Origin: Scytalidium lignicola
Lineage: Eukaryota; Ascomycota; Leotiomycetes
Length of the DNA: 64,000 nucleotides
Assembly (NCBI GenBank): GCA_002812745.2
Contig: NCSJ02000009.1
Location: 62,001 to 126,000, forward strand
Reading direction: 5' to 3'
Shown: positions 46,320 to 57,962 of the stretch, one piece after another
Layout: the number at the start of each line of letters is the position of its first letter
Position numbering within the stretch: position 1 is the stretch's first letter
The notes under the pieces: model-generated
What the model was told of the DNA's origin: nothing
The model's database searches: none
What the model saw: only the letters and a program-made list of their open reading frames with translations
Made by a program: the position numbers and the translations under genes

Positions 46320-47536
46320 GCTCTTTCTTGCATCATCATACATAATCATTTGTTTCGTGACGTCTGGCTTTGGACTTAGAGCGATGATTTGTAATGGCTT
46401 TGCTGGATTTCGTGGTCTTTGCAACGAATATATTTCAAACGCTGAAGGAGGGCATGCTTTCATGCTGTCTGGATTATAACCTATTAAAGGGATGGAGTAA
46501 CTTGCGATGGCTGTTGGTTCCTGCTGGTTTGCATCATCTTCATAACTGGCTGTGACAGTCTTTGCTAGGAATGGAAAGATTCTCCTCTCTGTTAAACTCG
46601 TTTTCTTTTGTATCGCATTGTGACAGTATCTATCATTGCTGTATATGTTCGAACTCTGTCTTGACTGTCGTCGGTATTCATGGCGTGAAAACAGTGAGGA
46701 TGTTGAATTCTTGGTTATCGCATTCATGAGATGTAGTTGTAAAGGCCCATTTTTTGTGGATTCCAAAACCCCACGATGCCGAAACGAGACATCACAGAGC
46801 CCAAAATAGCAACTCTAGGCTGTGGCTAAATCCACACGACCATTTTATAAAATCCACACGCAACTCCCGTAAACAGCTTGTAATAATAGTTGATTATAAT
46901 AACAAATAATTTATTAAAGGTGTGTTGCAAGCAAGAAGATAATCCATTTAAACATCTATGAGAAATAATAATTTCCAAAACAGTTGAATTACAAATAATT
47001 TTAAACCCCATTTATTATAGTACTTTACAGTGAGTATATAACTTGGAGTACGCTGTAATTATAGTGTGTTATAAGGCATTGATGGCCTAAAAGCTATGTA
47101 CAGTCCTTCTGAATAAAGCGAAATGGTCTTTGCGGTGGCAACATATAAAAAGGGTCGATTTCTATGTTGCTACTGTATCTTTATTCAGAGGGGGACTGTG
47201 GTTATAGAGTTTATAGTGATAGGCCATCTCCGGTATCGGCGCAACGTGTGACTTTTTTGAAAGGGTCCACTTTCGCAAATTCCACCAACCTTGGTCATCA
47301 GGTGCACGATAACAGAATGACCGATAAGAGAGGAGATGTAAACCCTCAAATAATGGGCTACGGCCGAGTCGTTAGCTTCCATATTTCACAAAGTGCTTTG
47401 TATATAGAGGCCTAAGTTCTCCTAGCAAAGCGAGAGTGGTAATTTAATATTTTCTTCTTCTCGGTATACTTTGTACCTACTCTCCTCGTGGAATCAATTA
47501 TTCGGGGACTATTGAAGCTTCCAACAGAGGAACAGA
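46320..47536. other. Intergenic region with repeat remnants
   Basis: No supported gene is present. Short repeats occur: GCTAAATCCACACGACC at 46824-46840 with a second AAATCCACACG at 46850, resembling 16366-16400; TACGCTGTAATTATAGTG at 47049-47066; and the inverted repeat at 47100-47199. Confidence 0.5.
47100..47199. repeat. Inverted-repeat element E (about 100 bp)
   Basis: ACAGTCCTTCTGAATAAAG at 47100-47118 is matched by CTTTATTCAGAGGGGGACTGT at 47179-47199 in reverse complement, with a small bulge. The AT-rich surroundings carry words shared with the 11.9 kb and 14.4 kb repeats, so this is probably another small MITE-like unit. Confidence 0.6.
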
Positions 47537-49129
47537 ATGGGATCAATGGACGCCAGAATCTCCCTCCCCGTAACGCTCCCAGTGGATAATCCTACGACCA
47601 GTTACTGGCAAGATCCACCGGATGCGGAGGTCGCTGACTTCAGGACCGCGGAGACGGTCCCTAAGACAGCTGATACGGTTATTATAGGGAGTGGGATCAC
47701 TGGCGTTTCTGTTGCTTGGGGATTGTTAAATAGTGGTGAGAAGGAAAAGGTTGTCCTACTTGAAGCTAGACAGGCTGTTAGTGGTGCTACTGGGAGGAAT
47801 GGTGAGTTTTTTTTTCAANTTTTTTTCATATTCTATTCTTCAATTGTGTGAGATTTGCTTTTCTCCTTTTTTGGATTATGAAAGACAATCCAGGGGTTTT
47901 ATCTACAGTGATTTATTGAAATCCTGTTTAATGCTTTTCCTTTTTATATTACAGGTGGCCATACGAAAACAGGATCCTACCGCACGTTTCTTACCAACAT
48001 GGCCTCCCTCGGCGTCTCAGAAGCAGTCAAGATTGCCCGTCTCGAGTATAACAATATGAAGGATACCCAGTCCTTCATTCGTGCTCACAACATCCCCTGT
48101 GATCTTACGTGCTGTGATACAGTAGATGTCATCTATGATCGTGATCAATGGATCAAAGCGCTGAAGTCAATCGAAGCTATGCGGAAATACATGACGGATG
48201 ATCTTAATGGGGCTGCAAAGTATAAAATTTGGAGCCCGGATGAAGTCGCCGAAGTATTTCATTGTAAAGGGGAGAAGGCATTTGGAGCCATTGGCTACGA
48301 AGCTGGAAGTTTGAGCGCGTACAAGTTTGTTATTGGGGTATTGAAGATGTGTCTGAAGAAGGGACTCAACCTTTTTACGAATACGCCTGCGCAGTCACTG
48401 AAGAAGGATGGAGATGGGATGTGGCTTGTTGAGACAAATCGCGGCATTCTTCGAGCCAAGAGGGTGGTATTGGCTACTAATGGATATACGGGCTATATAC
48501 ACAAAAAATTCCAAAAGGTCATAGTACCTCTCCGTGGGCAAATCACAGCGCATCGACCCGGTTTAAATATGCCTACTAAGGGATTGCCAACAACATACTC
48601 ATTCGTTTACAATATGGGCTATGAGTACATGATTCCTCGTCCCAAGGGCAGTACCTTCGCAGGCGATATCGTCATAGGCGGTGGTCTTATTAAAGCTCCA
48701 GATGAGGGAACCGGACAATATGGTACTACAGATGACACTACTATAAGTCCTGAGATATCCTCCTACCTCCGTGAAACCACGCCTCGATTTTTTGGTAAGA
48801 GTTGGGGTCCTGACCATCCTGATGGAAGGATTCGGAAGGAATGGACGGGAATAATGGGCTATAGCTGTGATGGTTTGCCATTTATTGGGAACGTTCCCGG
48901 TGAAAAAGGGTTGTGGATCTCAGCCAGCTTTCAGGGTCATGGGATGGTGCTATGCTTGCTGTGTGCAAAAGCTCTAGTGGAAAAGATGACTACAGACAAG
49001 AAACAAGACGAAACAAGTAAATTGGATAGTTGGTTTCCCAAATCATTTTGGATCACAGAGGATAGGATGAAGAAGAAGTTCGAGGGGAAACTTCATGAAA
49101 TGTCGACGGATTTGGCAGCAAAGTTGTAA
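47537..49129 (+). CDS. FAD-dependent oxidoreductase, DAO family
   Basis: Two exons (47537-47801 and 47955-49129) encode 479 residues. The intron contains an ambiguous base in a T run (47819), so its exact length is uncertain, but both splice sites are clear and restore ATGRNGGHTKTGSYRTF. The N-terminal TADTVIIGSGITGVSVAWGL is the FAD-binding Rossmann motif. GATGRNGGH is the typical second contact of DAO-type enzymes (glycine/sarcosine/D-amino-acid oxidase fold, gamma-glutamylputrescine-oxidase-like). RAKRVVLATNGYTG and the late GYSCDGLPFIGNVPGEKGLW are further family marks. These enzymes oxidise secondary or primary amines and amino acids; this one's substrate is unknown. It lies upstream of the Dal5-type transporter on the same strand, which could import its substrate. 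Confidence 0.92.
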
Positions 49130-50178
49130 TGCGTAACATGTTAGATGATTTAACGCTATTAATACGGCTGGCTTCCTTGGTTTTGCTAGAAGGATATAAA
49201 TGGTATTTCATGAAAAGATGCCGCAATTATCTATCGCATAGGGTCCGGTTGGCCTAGGTGCGTCACGGTGATTTGACTTAAGACAGTATGCAGATTTTAT
49301 TCGGAAGACAATCAGTTTAGGAGATACATCCGATATGTAGTTTGGTCAGAAGCTTGCCCATTGCATATAAGCAGGCCACGTCTATCGTGCATCATCTTCG
49401 GACTTCTCGCCGCTCTAGAACTAGTCTTTAGAGGCCGCCATCTGGATTACTTTATTTTTCTCTTTTCTAAATCTCTCCTCTCAATATTGTTCAAGACTAG
49501 TTCAAAATGTTTCTATCAACTCTAAATGTCTTCGACGTCACACTGCGCTGAAATTCCGCACCAGCTTCGTCCGTTCAGATGGCAATCCTTTGTTGTTTAG
49601 GTGCAACGAGTTTGCACCAATACAATGCAAGCTTCGCTAAGAGCAGGCCATAGAGGGACTTCCGTACCCCCGTACCCCATACCCCGCTTCACACGACTAC
49701 GTGCAGCGCCAGGCCTTACTAGAGAGTTACCGTCAATATCTCCCGCGGCCCAATGTCCAGTGGTATGTTGAGCCCCAAAAATGAGGGTAAAGAGCATGCA
49801 TCTAGGGCGGAATTTCTCCACGCCCCTATTTCGCCTTCGTCAAGTATGCCACAGATCAGAATCCACAAATGAGTCGATCTAATTGTCATGGGCAAGTGCC
49901 GTGGATCAGTGCCGTTCTATCGTTGACCAACTTCTGGATGTCTACTCCCTATTGTAGTGCAATGGCGGAAAAGACAGAATTCTAAATCCTGAGGATAGAA
50001 TCAAGATACGCGAAGAGCAGGAAGAATTGATATCATCATGAAGATATATATTGGCTATTGCTCCCCCTTCAAATGCCTCTCATGGCAATGGTAAGGGCTT
50101 TATTTTAACCCTCCATTTATATTCCTAGACTCCTCTAGGCTATTTCCATTTTTCTTGTCAAGTAGCTAAACTACAACC
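49130..50178. other. Intergenic region with promoter of the MFS gene
   Basis: No supported gene is present. TATATATT at 50045-50052, about 130 bases before the start codon, followed by C/T-rich sequence, is a plausible core promoter. Confidence 0.5.
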
Positions 50179-51917
50179 ATGAGCGGACCACCAGCGCCTA
50201 TCACTTCCGTCGTTGACGAGAAGGCTGGAGTCATGCAGCATGAGAACGTCGATGGCGATGCCGATATTGAAAAGTCTTTTGATGATCCGAACTATGTCAT
50301 TGATCCTGCTGTGGAGAAGAGACTCTTATGGAAGATGGATCTTCACATCGTGCCTCCATTATTCGTGCTCTTTCTCATGGCATTCCTGGATCGAGTTAAC
50401 ATCGGGAATGCAAAGATTCAAGGCCTGACAGAAGACTTACATATGAAAGGACAGCAGTACAATATTGCCCTCTTCATCTTTTTTATACCGTATGTACTTC
50501 TTCTTCTTCTTATTACGCCTAAGTTCTTCTATAACCTCCCAAAGATATCCATGCGAAGAGCTGCATCTGATTTTGAAATAAGATATATTCTCTGCGAAAT
50601 TCCTTCCAATATCATTCTAAGAAAGCTCAAACCATCTACCTGGCTTTGCTCCATCATGTTTGCATGGGGGGTTTTTACGATTTGTCAGGGACTGGTCAAG
50701 AACTTCGCATCTCTTGTCGCTCTACGCTTCCTCATAGGTATCGCCGAGGCCGGCTTAGTGCCTGGTGGTGTATACGTGATAGCAATGTACTACAAGAGGC
50801 ACGAGTTACAGTGGCGGATATCCATGTTTTTCTGTGCTAGTACCCTTGCTGGGGCTTTTGGAGGCCTGCTGGCATATGCTCTTGCGAAGATGGATGGTAT
50901 TGGAGGGTATGGTGGTGAGTGATAATAATGGAACAATGAATACCTCACTTAAAATTAATACTAATCGATCCCCCTAGGTTGGCGTTGGATCTTTATTATA
51001 GAAGGTCTCCTTACAGTAGTCATTGCCATTCTATTCAAGCCCATCGTAGTCGACTGGCCAGAACAAGCTACCTGGCTCACTCCAGAAGAAAAACAGCTCA
51101 TGCTGAGACGTCTTGCCCACGATGTCGGTCCCGCAAAGATGGATCATCTTGATAAGCGTGCCATAAAGCGCATACTTTCTGATTGGAAAGTATATGTTGG
51201 TATCGTCATGTACCTGGGAATTGTGAATACTGGCTACGCATCTAGCTTTTTTATCCCTACAATCATTAATGAGATGGGATATACAGCTGCAGAGAGCCAA
51301 GTCAGGAGCATCCCTATCTGGATCGTTGCAGCCATTCTTGCCATGAGTATGGCGTGGCTTGCAGATAAGCTCAAACATCGATATGCTTTCACCCTTCTTG
51401 GCTTAGGCATTTCCATCATTGGGTATACGCTCCTCCTGTGTCAGGAGAATCTCTCAGTCGGCGTCAAGTACATGGCTTGTTTCTTTGTTGTGGGAGGTTC
51501 AAATATTTGTCAACCTATAACATGGGTGTGGTTGAATAATGTAAGTCCATCCACACTAACGTGCAATATCCCAGCTGTTCTACCGCTTGAGAATCCGCTA
51601 ACGTAATGTTATAGAACGTGGGTGGTCATTACAAGCGCTCCGTGGCAACAGCCATGCAAATTGGATTTGGGAATGCTGGTGGTCTTATCGCTTCCAACAT
51701 CTTCATTACTGCTCAAGCACCACGCTATCCTGTTGGATATGGGACCAGCTTAGCTCTTCTCGTAATGTGTGCTTCCATGTGTACCATATTTTTCTTTGGC
51801 TTATATAGGGAGAATAAGAAGAGGGAGCGTGGAGAGAGAGACTATAGGTACAGTGAGGAAGGCGCGGATATTAACAACATGGGAGATGATCATCCTGAAT
51901 TTAGGTTCAATTACTGA
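50179..51917 (+). CDS. MFS transporter, Dal5/anion:cation symporter family
   Basis: Four exons (50179-50489, 50583-50914, 50978-51540 and 51615-51917) encode 502 residues. The first intron is 93 bases, divisible by three and stop-free, so it could be mistaken for coding. Removing it restores FFIPYILCEIPSNIILRKL, the expected helix 2-3 region. The start region (KRLLWKMDLHIVPPLFVLFL) and the loop motif DRVNIGNAKI are hallmarks of the allantoate permease (Dal5) group. GLVPGGVYVIAMYYKRHELQ is the family helix 4-5 motif, and twelve helices are expected. Group members import allantoate, nicotinate, pantothenate, biotin precursors and other organic anions through the plasma membrane with protons. 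The substrate is unpredictable, but the neighbouring amine-oxidising and aromatic-catabolic genes make an organic acid or amine-acid plausible. Confidence 0.93.
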
Positions 51918-52821
51918 AATGCTTCAGCAGGGCTGATAGTCTACCAGTCAGGATATATAATGCTTTTGATAATAACGACTATTTAATTGCATCGGGATCT
52001 TATAAGACTATAGCAAGTTGCGTGATATCCTAGTCAATGAGATATTTTATATATTTATATATGTCAACTCTGCCTTATGCATTCGTCCAATACTTTCCTG
52101 TTCAAACCCTTATGAAAGGACCCTACCAGAGTGCGGCTACCCCTGAGAAAACTACCATGATTTTATATAGATCCATTGCTATAATATTGATAGAACCTGT
52201 TCTTGCTGTCAATTGCACTATCATATAATCCCACAAATTCACATACAAAATTAGTCATTTCTTTGGATCCTCAAGCGTAGGCAATAGCACACTTGACCTT
52301 GCATTTTATCGATGACCTGATTATCAACCACAACAAAGGCTATGCTGACGAGAAACATGATTTACTAGATTACTCTTTGCAATTACTAATTTATGCCCTT
52401 GACGTGTACTTAAATTACTAATCGAGTGTTAATTGACTTTGTTGAGTTAGACCAGTAGTAAGTGCTTTTGGCTTATATCCGAGTAAGCTCGGATTTAAAA
52501 TCTAGAGATTCGGGGGGACTAATGAGGGAATCATATATCGGATTAAGTAAGAGAATAAAGAGAAAGCCAATGATTCTGAGTGTATTTGATCACAGAACAA
52601 TCACACAATATCAAGTATTAATTTCCAGCCAATCTTGAATTAGCAAGCAACAATATTATTCCGGCGCATCCACACATCTCCGCATCCCCAGAATCACGTG
52701 GATGCACTAGTGGGTCGCATCCCCGCTTTTCGATTTCGTTTCCAAAAAGTGCCCGGCCCAAGATCCGCCTTTCTGACCGCATTTCAGCGAGCGAAATCCT
52801 CTCTAATTCCGCAGTGTGACT
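51918..52821. other. Intergenic region, no supported gene
   Basis: This AT-rich spacer lies before the second Zn2Cys6 gene. No gene or clear TATA box is visible in its last 150 bases, which are C-rich near 52670-52790. Confidence 0.5.
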
Positions 52822-55614
52822 ATGAACGTCCTGGAAGACCAGGTTACAGATCTGAATTATCTGGCTACGTCACCGATCACGGTGCTTGGAAGTATTGATA
52901 TGTCTGTTCAGCAGCAGCAGCAGCAGCAACAGCGTCAATCATCCAATGCAAGCACCGCTTCGCCAGCGGATACTGGCAATGCTGGGACTGAGGCGAAGAG
53001 GAAAGCCGAGAGCGAAGGGAACAGTGCTAATGGAGCGCCGCATACTAGGGCGAAGAGGACCAGATATATCTCTATTGCTTGGTACGCAAGATANTTTTTT
53101 TATGATTTTTTCGAATTGATGCTTGAGAAAAGATTTAGGATGGCACGCTTGCGTAATCGCTGTTTCAACTCCGATTTGTTCCAAGCGGTGCTCTTCATAT
53201 GAACCGCTTCTAACGGTGATATAGCAACGAATGCAAGCGCCGCAAGATCAAGTGCAATGGCAACACACCATGTCAACGATGCGGAAACCTCAAGCTCGAA
53301 TGCCAATATGCGCCGAACTGTTGTTTCGGCAGCTTCAAGGAGTCGGACGAGTTTAAACACATGAACGCCAAGCTTGTGTCTCTCCAAGAGCAAGTGGACA
53401 ATCTCTACGCCAACTTAAATTCTTTGCGCGCCGCGGGTGAGGATGTGACCTACCAGAACTTATCGGAGAGATCAATGTCACTATCCCAACCGCCTGCGCC
53501 TCCCATATCCCCCCTGCCCAGATATCGAACTGGACCGAGGACGCCGCAATTCAGAGGCCCTACAAGCTCCGCCTTCAATCTTGATGTCGCCAAGAACACA
53601 TTGAATAATATGGGCTATTCAGGACTGGCAGATGCACCAGACGACGGGATGAACACTCGAGATGTAACCCCTCAAGGATCTCCTCCACGAATGCTCCCTC
53701 CAATAATTACACATAATAAAAACAACAACAGCAGGGATCCAATATGGCTGTTCAACAAAGAAGAAATGATCCGACTCTGCCGTGCATACGAAGATGAAAT
53801 GGGCCTCATGCATCCGATACTAAATATCGAACGATTGATCTTACATGGAAAACATCTGTTTGAATTTATGGACGCTGCTCTGAGATCAGGTCTCGCCAAT
53901 CCAAACGCTCAGAATAAGGGTGTTAATGATCGGCAGACTTGTATTCTTAAGATGGTCTTGGCTATCATGTGTCTGTTGGAGGGCGATGGTCAAAGCGAGC
54001 TTGGGTATCAACTTTACGAGAGCGTCAAGAAGGCTAGAGATGATGCATTGCACGCTGAATCTGTTGATATTAGGACACTGCCATTGATAACACTTGTGGT
54101 AAGTAAACCATTCTGTTATGCGTTGAAGAATACATTACATTAAGCCCAAGGGAATTCCTTTCGCGCCCGACTATTGTGCCCTCTCAACTACACCACAATG
54201 TGTATCAATTGCGAACTGATGTTCTTTTTATATATGAGTATGTATCTGATAGAATTGCAGGCTATCTTTCATTTCTTCTCCGATGAAGAGGCCCTGGCTT
54301 GGCGGATAGTTGGTCAGGCCGCTAGGATGTGTATCGAACTAGGACTGCATCGAAGAGATTCCTTGTTCAAGATGTTTCCAGACGAGGAAGAAAGAGCAGA
54401 TGCTCTTAGGCTATTCTGGGCAATCTATGTCCTTGACCGGAGATGGAGCTTTGGAACAGGTCTACCTTTTGCATTGCAAGATTTTGATATTGACCCATCA
54501 TTGCCAGAGCCTGTGAGTCTAGCCCCTTAATTGGAAGAACTAGGGATCTTTATTGCCTATACTAACATACAAAATAAAGGTCCACAACATTCCATATCTA
54601 AACGCAATGATCGCTTATTCACGCATCGGCTCCAAGGTCTGGCGCTCTGTAGGCGCATTGTCAGGACAAAATGCCTCAATTTTAAACATTGAAGAAATCA
54701 ACTACCTCGATTACCAAGTTGTACAATGGCAGAAATCGCTTCCACAAAATCTTCAACTCCCAACAATGGCTTCACCCGATACTTCTTCCCGCCCAATCCA
54801 CCGTCTCCAAATCCTCCTCTACCTCCGCGCCAACCAAATGCGCATCCACATCTACCGTCCTGTCCTCCACAGCGCAAGCTCAATCCAGGAGCATCCCAGC
54901 TACGCCAACACCGTAGTCGAGTTAGCCAAGGACTCCATTCGTGCCCTCACCCACCTCAACCATACAACTGACATCTACACGACACAAAAAGTCTGCTTCA
55001 ACTACTTCCTAATCTCTGCCCTCGCTGTTCTCTTCCTAGCAAGCTGCCATGCACCCGTACAATTCAGCGCCCTCTGCCGAGAAGAATTCTACATGGCTCT
55101 GGATCTAGTCAAGGGCTTTAGCAATAAATCCTACGTCAGCAAGCGGCTGTGGAAAACTATCAAAGGTCTCAAGGCCGTTGCCCCAAAGCTAGGTCTTTCC
55201 CAGGAAGGTATCCCACTGAATGGTGGCATCAATGGTGCGCCCCCCTCTTCAGGCATCGGAGGAGTTGATCCAGAAGACCCGCATTCCTCTGCAGCTCTGG
55301 CCATGGCAGGTCTCGCGGGCCACGAAATCTCAAGCCTAGGCGGTCCCGGGTTCGGGAATACCCAACAACATGCAAATGGGGTCACGAACGGGAGCAATAA
55401 CGGTAAAGGGAACTCGCCGATGAACGGGTTCCAAATGAGTCATGAGATGACGAGTTTGTTCGAGGCGGCGCTCGGAAGCGTCGGGTTGAATGGCGCTGCT
55501 GGCGGGAACGGGGAGTACGTAGGGATGGGTGCGGAAGGCGATTTCTCTGGGATCGGATCCAATGTGTTTGGAGGGGATGAGGAACTTTATCGGCAGTTAA
55601 GAGATTTGTTTTAA
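52822..55614 (+). CDS. Zn2Cys6 fungal transcription factor with polyglutamine N-terminus
   Basis: Four exons (52822-53081, 53225-54098, 54261-54512 and 54580-55614) encode 806 residues. The first intron holds an N at 53094 beside a T run. Splicing creates the zinc cluster CNECKRRKIKC, then NGNTPCQRCGNLKLEC. The cysteines lie at 87, 90, 97, 103, 106 and 113 (spacing 2-6-5-2-6). A coiled-coil-like segment follows (KLVSLQEQVDNLYANLNSL). The Fungal_trans regulatory domain spans exons 2-4, with AWRIVGQAARMCIELGLHR and RLFWAIYVLDRRWSFGTGLP as its core. The N-terminus has a CAG-encoded Gln tract; the C-terminus is Gly/Asn-rich with possible activation function. An ATG at 52900 (MSVQQQ) is an alternative start. 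The gene sits between the transporter and the CYP504/FAH pair, so it is a candidate pathway regulator, but that is positional inference only. Confidence 0.9.
52909..52937 (+). repeat. CAG/CAA repeat encoding polyglutamine
   Basis: Tandem CAG units with CAA interruptions encode eight or more glutamines near the start of the second zinc-cluster regulator. It is directly visible, and such tracts are often length-variable. Confidence 0.85.
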
Positions 55615-56079
55615 TAGTCTCGAATTGGTATTTGCATTGGATGTTTCTTTTGGACGGTTCTTGGCTTCGCCGTAGGGATATATTTTCCGGCGTGGTAATT
55701 TGGCGCGAAGGAGGGATAAGGCTGGAAAATAGATCCCCAGTTATAAATCAATAAGCCTGGTATTGTTTGAAGATACCAGTTTATTACTTGCACGCTTGGG
55801 TTTTGCAGATTCTACTCATCCTGTGTTTCTAGTTGGCCGGAGTATCCGAATCCTGGTACGAAATATATATCCGGTGCCTTTATACTGGCGGATTACTCAG
55901 TAGGTATCAACGATTAGTTTTTTGATAAAATTCTAAATATTTTTCAACTATCCGCCTGCGCCGGAATATAATGCAGAAGCCTTCAAAGATTATGTATAAA
56001 CAAGGTATATAATCCAAGTAGGAAGAAGAAACAATATGGGGGAGATATTTCCCTAAAAATACTACTAAACCAAAAGCAT
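55615..56079. other. Convergent intergenic region
   Basis: This spacer of about 460 bases lies between the regulator and P450 stop codons. AT-rich sequence for polyadenylation of both genes is likely. No gene is seen. Confidence 0.5.
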
Positions 56080-57962
56080 TTACCATTCGTCGGCTATCAG
56101 TCCCTGATCATGCAAATGCGCTGTCCTCTCTTCTCCTTCACGCAGCCATTTCTCCAACAACGCTCTATCTCTTGGCCGGAAGCCACACTTGAAGGGCTTC
56201 GGATCCGCCACTAATGCAGTGGGAATGGCATTGCATCCCAGACAATCCAGTATAGGACGATCTTTGAGATCCTTTGCCGGGTCGATGTGGAAGGCGGTGA
56301 TAAGACGAATGAATGCCGTGTAGAGTTCACGATTCGCAAGGTGTGAGCCGGCACACATGCGCAAGCCGGCGCCATATGCGTAGTGAGGTGTTCCAGATCC
56401 TTCTGGATTGCCGAGGTAGCGTTCGACAGAGAAAGTGTAAGGGTCTTTGAAGTGGTCTGGGTCATAGTCTGCTGCGTAGGCGTTCTAGAGGGGTAGAGAT
56501 GTCAGTTTGGAAGGGTTCTCTAAGAGCGGACAAAAGGTAACCGAAGAGATATGGGGATCGNAAAAAAGGACGAATTTAGAGAGAGAGGAAGAGAGAGAGA
56601 CAGAGAGATACATACCATGTAAAACGTCGTACCGGCTGGGATAATGGTATCTTTATACTGAATATCCTTGATACTCGTTCGTGGCAAGCAAATAGGAATG
56701 ACGGTGAAGAAACGCAGCACCTCGCGGACAATGGCAGTAACATAAGGAACTTTCTCCTCGACGAGACAACGTTCCCAGGCATCACCGTTGGGATAGACCT
56801 TCATTATTTCTTCATAGGCGCGCTTCTGGATCTCTTGCCCGTCCTCCGAAGACAAGTAGGCCAGGCCCATGATTAAGTTAGCTGGAACGGTATCAAGACC
56901 AGCAGATACCATTGTCAAACAGATGGATTTGATCTCCTCTATTAGGGACATTCTTTTAGTATTGGTGGCTTTCTAGAGATATGCGGGTTTAATTTAGAGT
57001 CACTTACGTTCGTTTAGCTTCGCCTCTGGGTCTTTCAAGATATTGCCAGTGATACACGGCTTGTCTGTTCCTGCCTTAATCTCATCATTGAGCTTTTTCA
57101 ATAAGAAGCTGAGGTATCTATCTCTTCTCTCTCTATACTCAATGGCCTGCTTATTCGCACTGGGGAACCACCGAAGCAGAGGAATGTAATCTTGCCAGTT
57201 GTTGCTAGTAGATCGGAACAAGCTAATGGCATGTTCAACATCGCAGATCTCCTTGAGCAACGCATTATTAATGTTACCATCGATTCTCGTGCCGTAATTG
57301 AGAGTCAAGGATGTGTTGAGGGCAAATCTCTGGAAATAGGCAATTGGATTAATATCTACAGTGCCATTCTTGCTGTCCTCGAGTAGCTCTTTGATCGAGA
57401 AAACGGACTCAAGATCAATGATCGGCATGTACGATTGCACAGCCGGACGGTTTAGAGCGGTTGCGGCGGCTTTGCGGCGCTGTTTGCACGATTCATCCCA
57501 TGGCGATGTGCCAATGGTGAAGCCTTGGGAGGTAGAGACGACTTTGTGGAAGGTATGGAGAGTAGGACGTGAGATCAGGGCTGCTTGGTTGGTGATCCAG
57601 AGTTGCTTTACTGAGTCAAAAGTGTTCGCAAAGACGATGCGCTATCGGACTTATTGTCAGCACCAAGTATTGCATAGGTTTTCGAGCAAAAGTGATTTAT
57701 CACATACTCGGTTTCCTAGCCGAACTTGGAAGACTGGGCCATATTTTTGGGCAAGCTTTTGGGCGATAATTGCATGGTTCTCTCCAAACCTCAACAAGCT
57801 GCCAAAAAGAGGAATGCCGGGGATCTCAGGCAGGTTCTTGATTTTAGGTGTGTCTGTGTAGTTGAGATACTTGATGACGGCGAAGATGATGGCTAGAAAG
57901 ATGAAGCCCACGACAGGCTGGAAAGTGGCGGCATCCGATGATATGCGCGACAGAAGTGCCAT
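56080..57962 (-). CDS. Cytochrome P450, CYP504 family (phenylacetate hydroxylase-like)
   Basis: Four exons (57962-57708, 57641-57008, 56968-56616 and 56484-56080) encode 548 residues. A membrane anchor (VVGFIFLAIIFAVIKYL, about residues 17-33) is followed by PEIPGIPLFGSLLRFG. RIVFANTFDSVKQLWITN and TSPWDESCKQRRKAAATALN match the recalled CYP504 proteins. The ExxR helix is EVLR, and the heme loop is YGAGLRMCAGSHLANRELY, whose tail is characteristic of CYP504. CYP504A (phacA) 2-hydroxylates phenylacetate; CYP504B (phacB) makes homogentisate from 3-hydroxyphenylacetate. I cannot tell which this is. The enzyme works on the endoplasmic reticulum. It is divergent from fumarylacetoacetase with a shared 1.1 kb promoter region, supporting joint regulation. 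The acceptor at 56969 was chosen to keep frame. Intron 3 holds a (GA)n run and an N. Confidence 0.92.
56575..56610. repeat. (GA)n-rich microsatellite in P450 intron
   Basis: A run of AGAGAGAGGAAGAGAGAGAG-type sequence lies just inside the donor of the third P450 intron. It is directly visible and of no known function. Confidence 0.8.

Noticed and set aside
46182..46766. A 194-codon minus-strand open frame
   Set aside because: It overlaps the last exon and 3' region of the DUF6699-like gene antisense, shows no domain, and is best explained as a chance frame.
52822..55614. Naming the second zinc-cluster gene as the homogentisate regulator hmgR
   Set aside because: Position near FAH is suggestive, but I see no sequence feature that identifies it, and the gene is not immediately adjacent to the dioxygenase.
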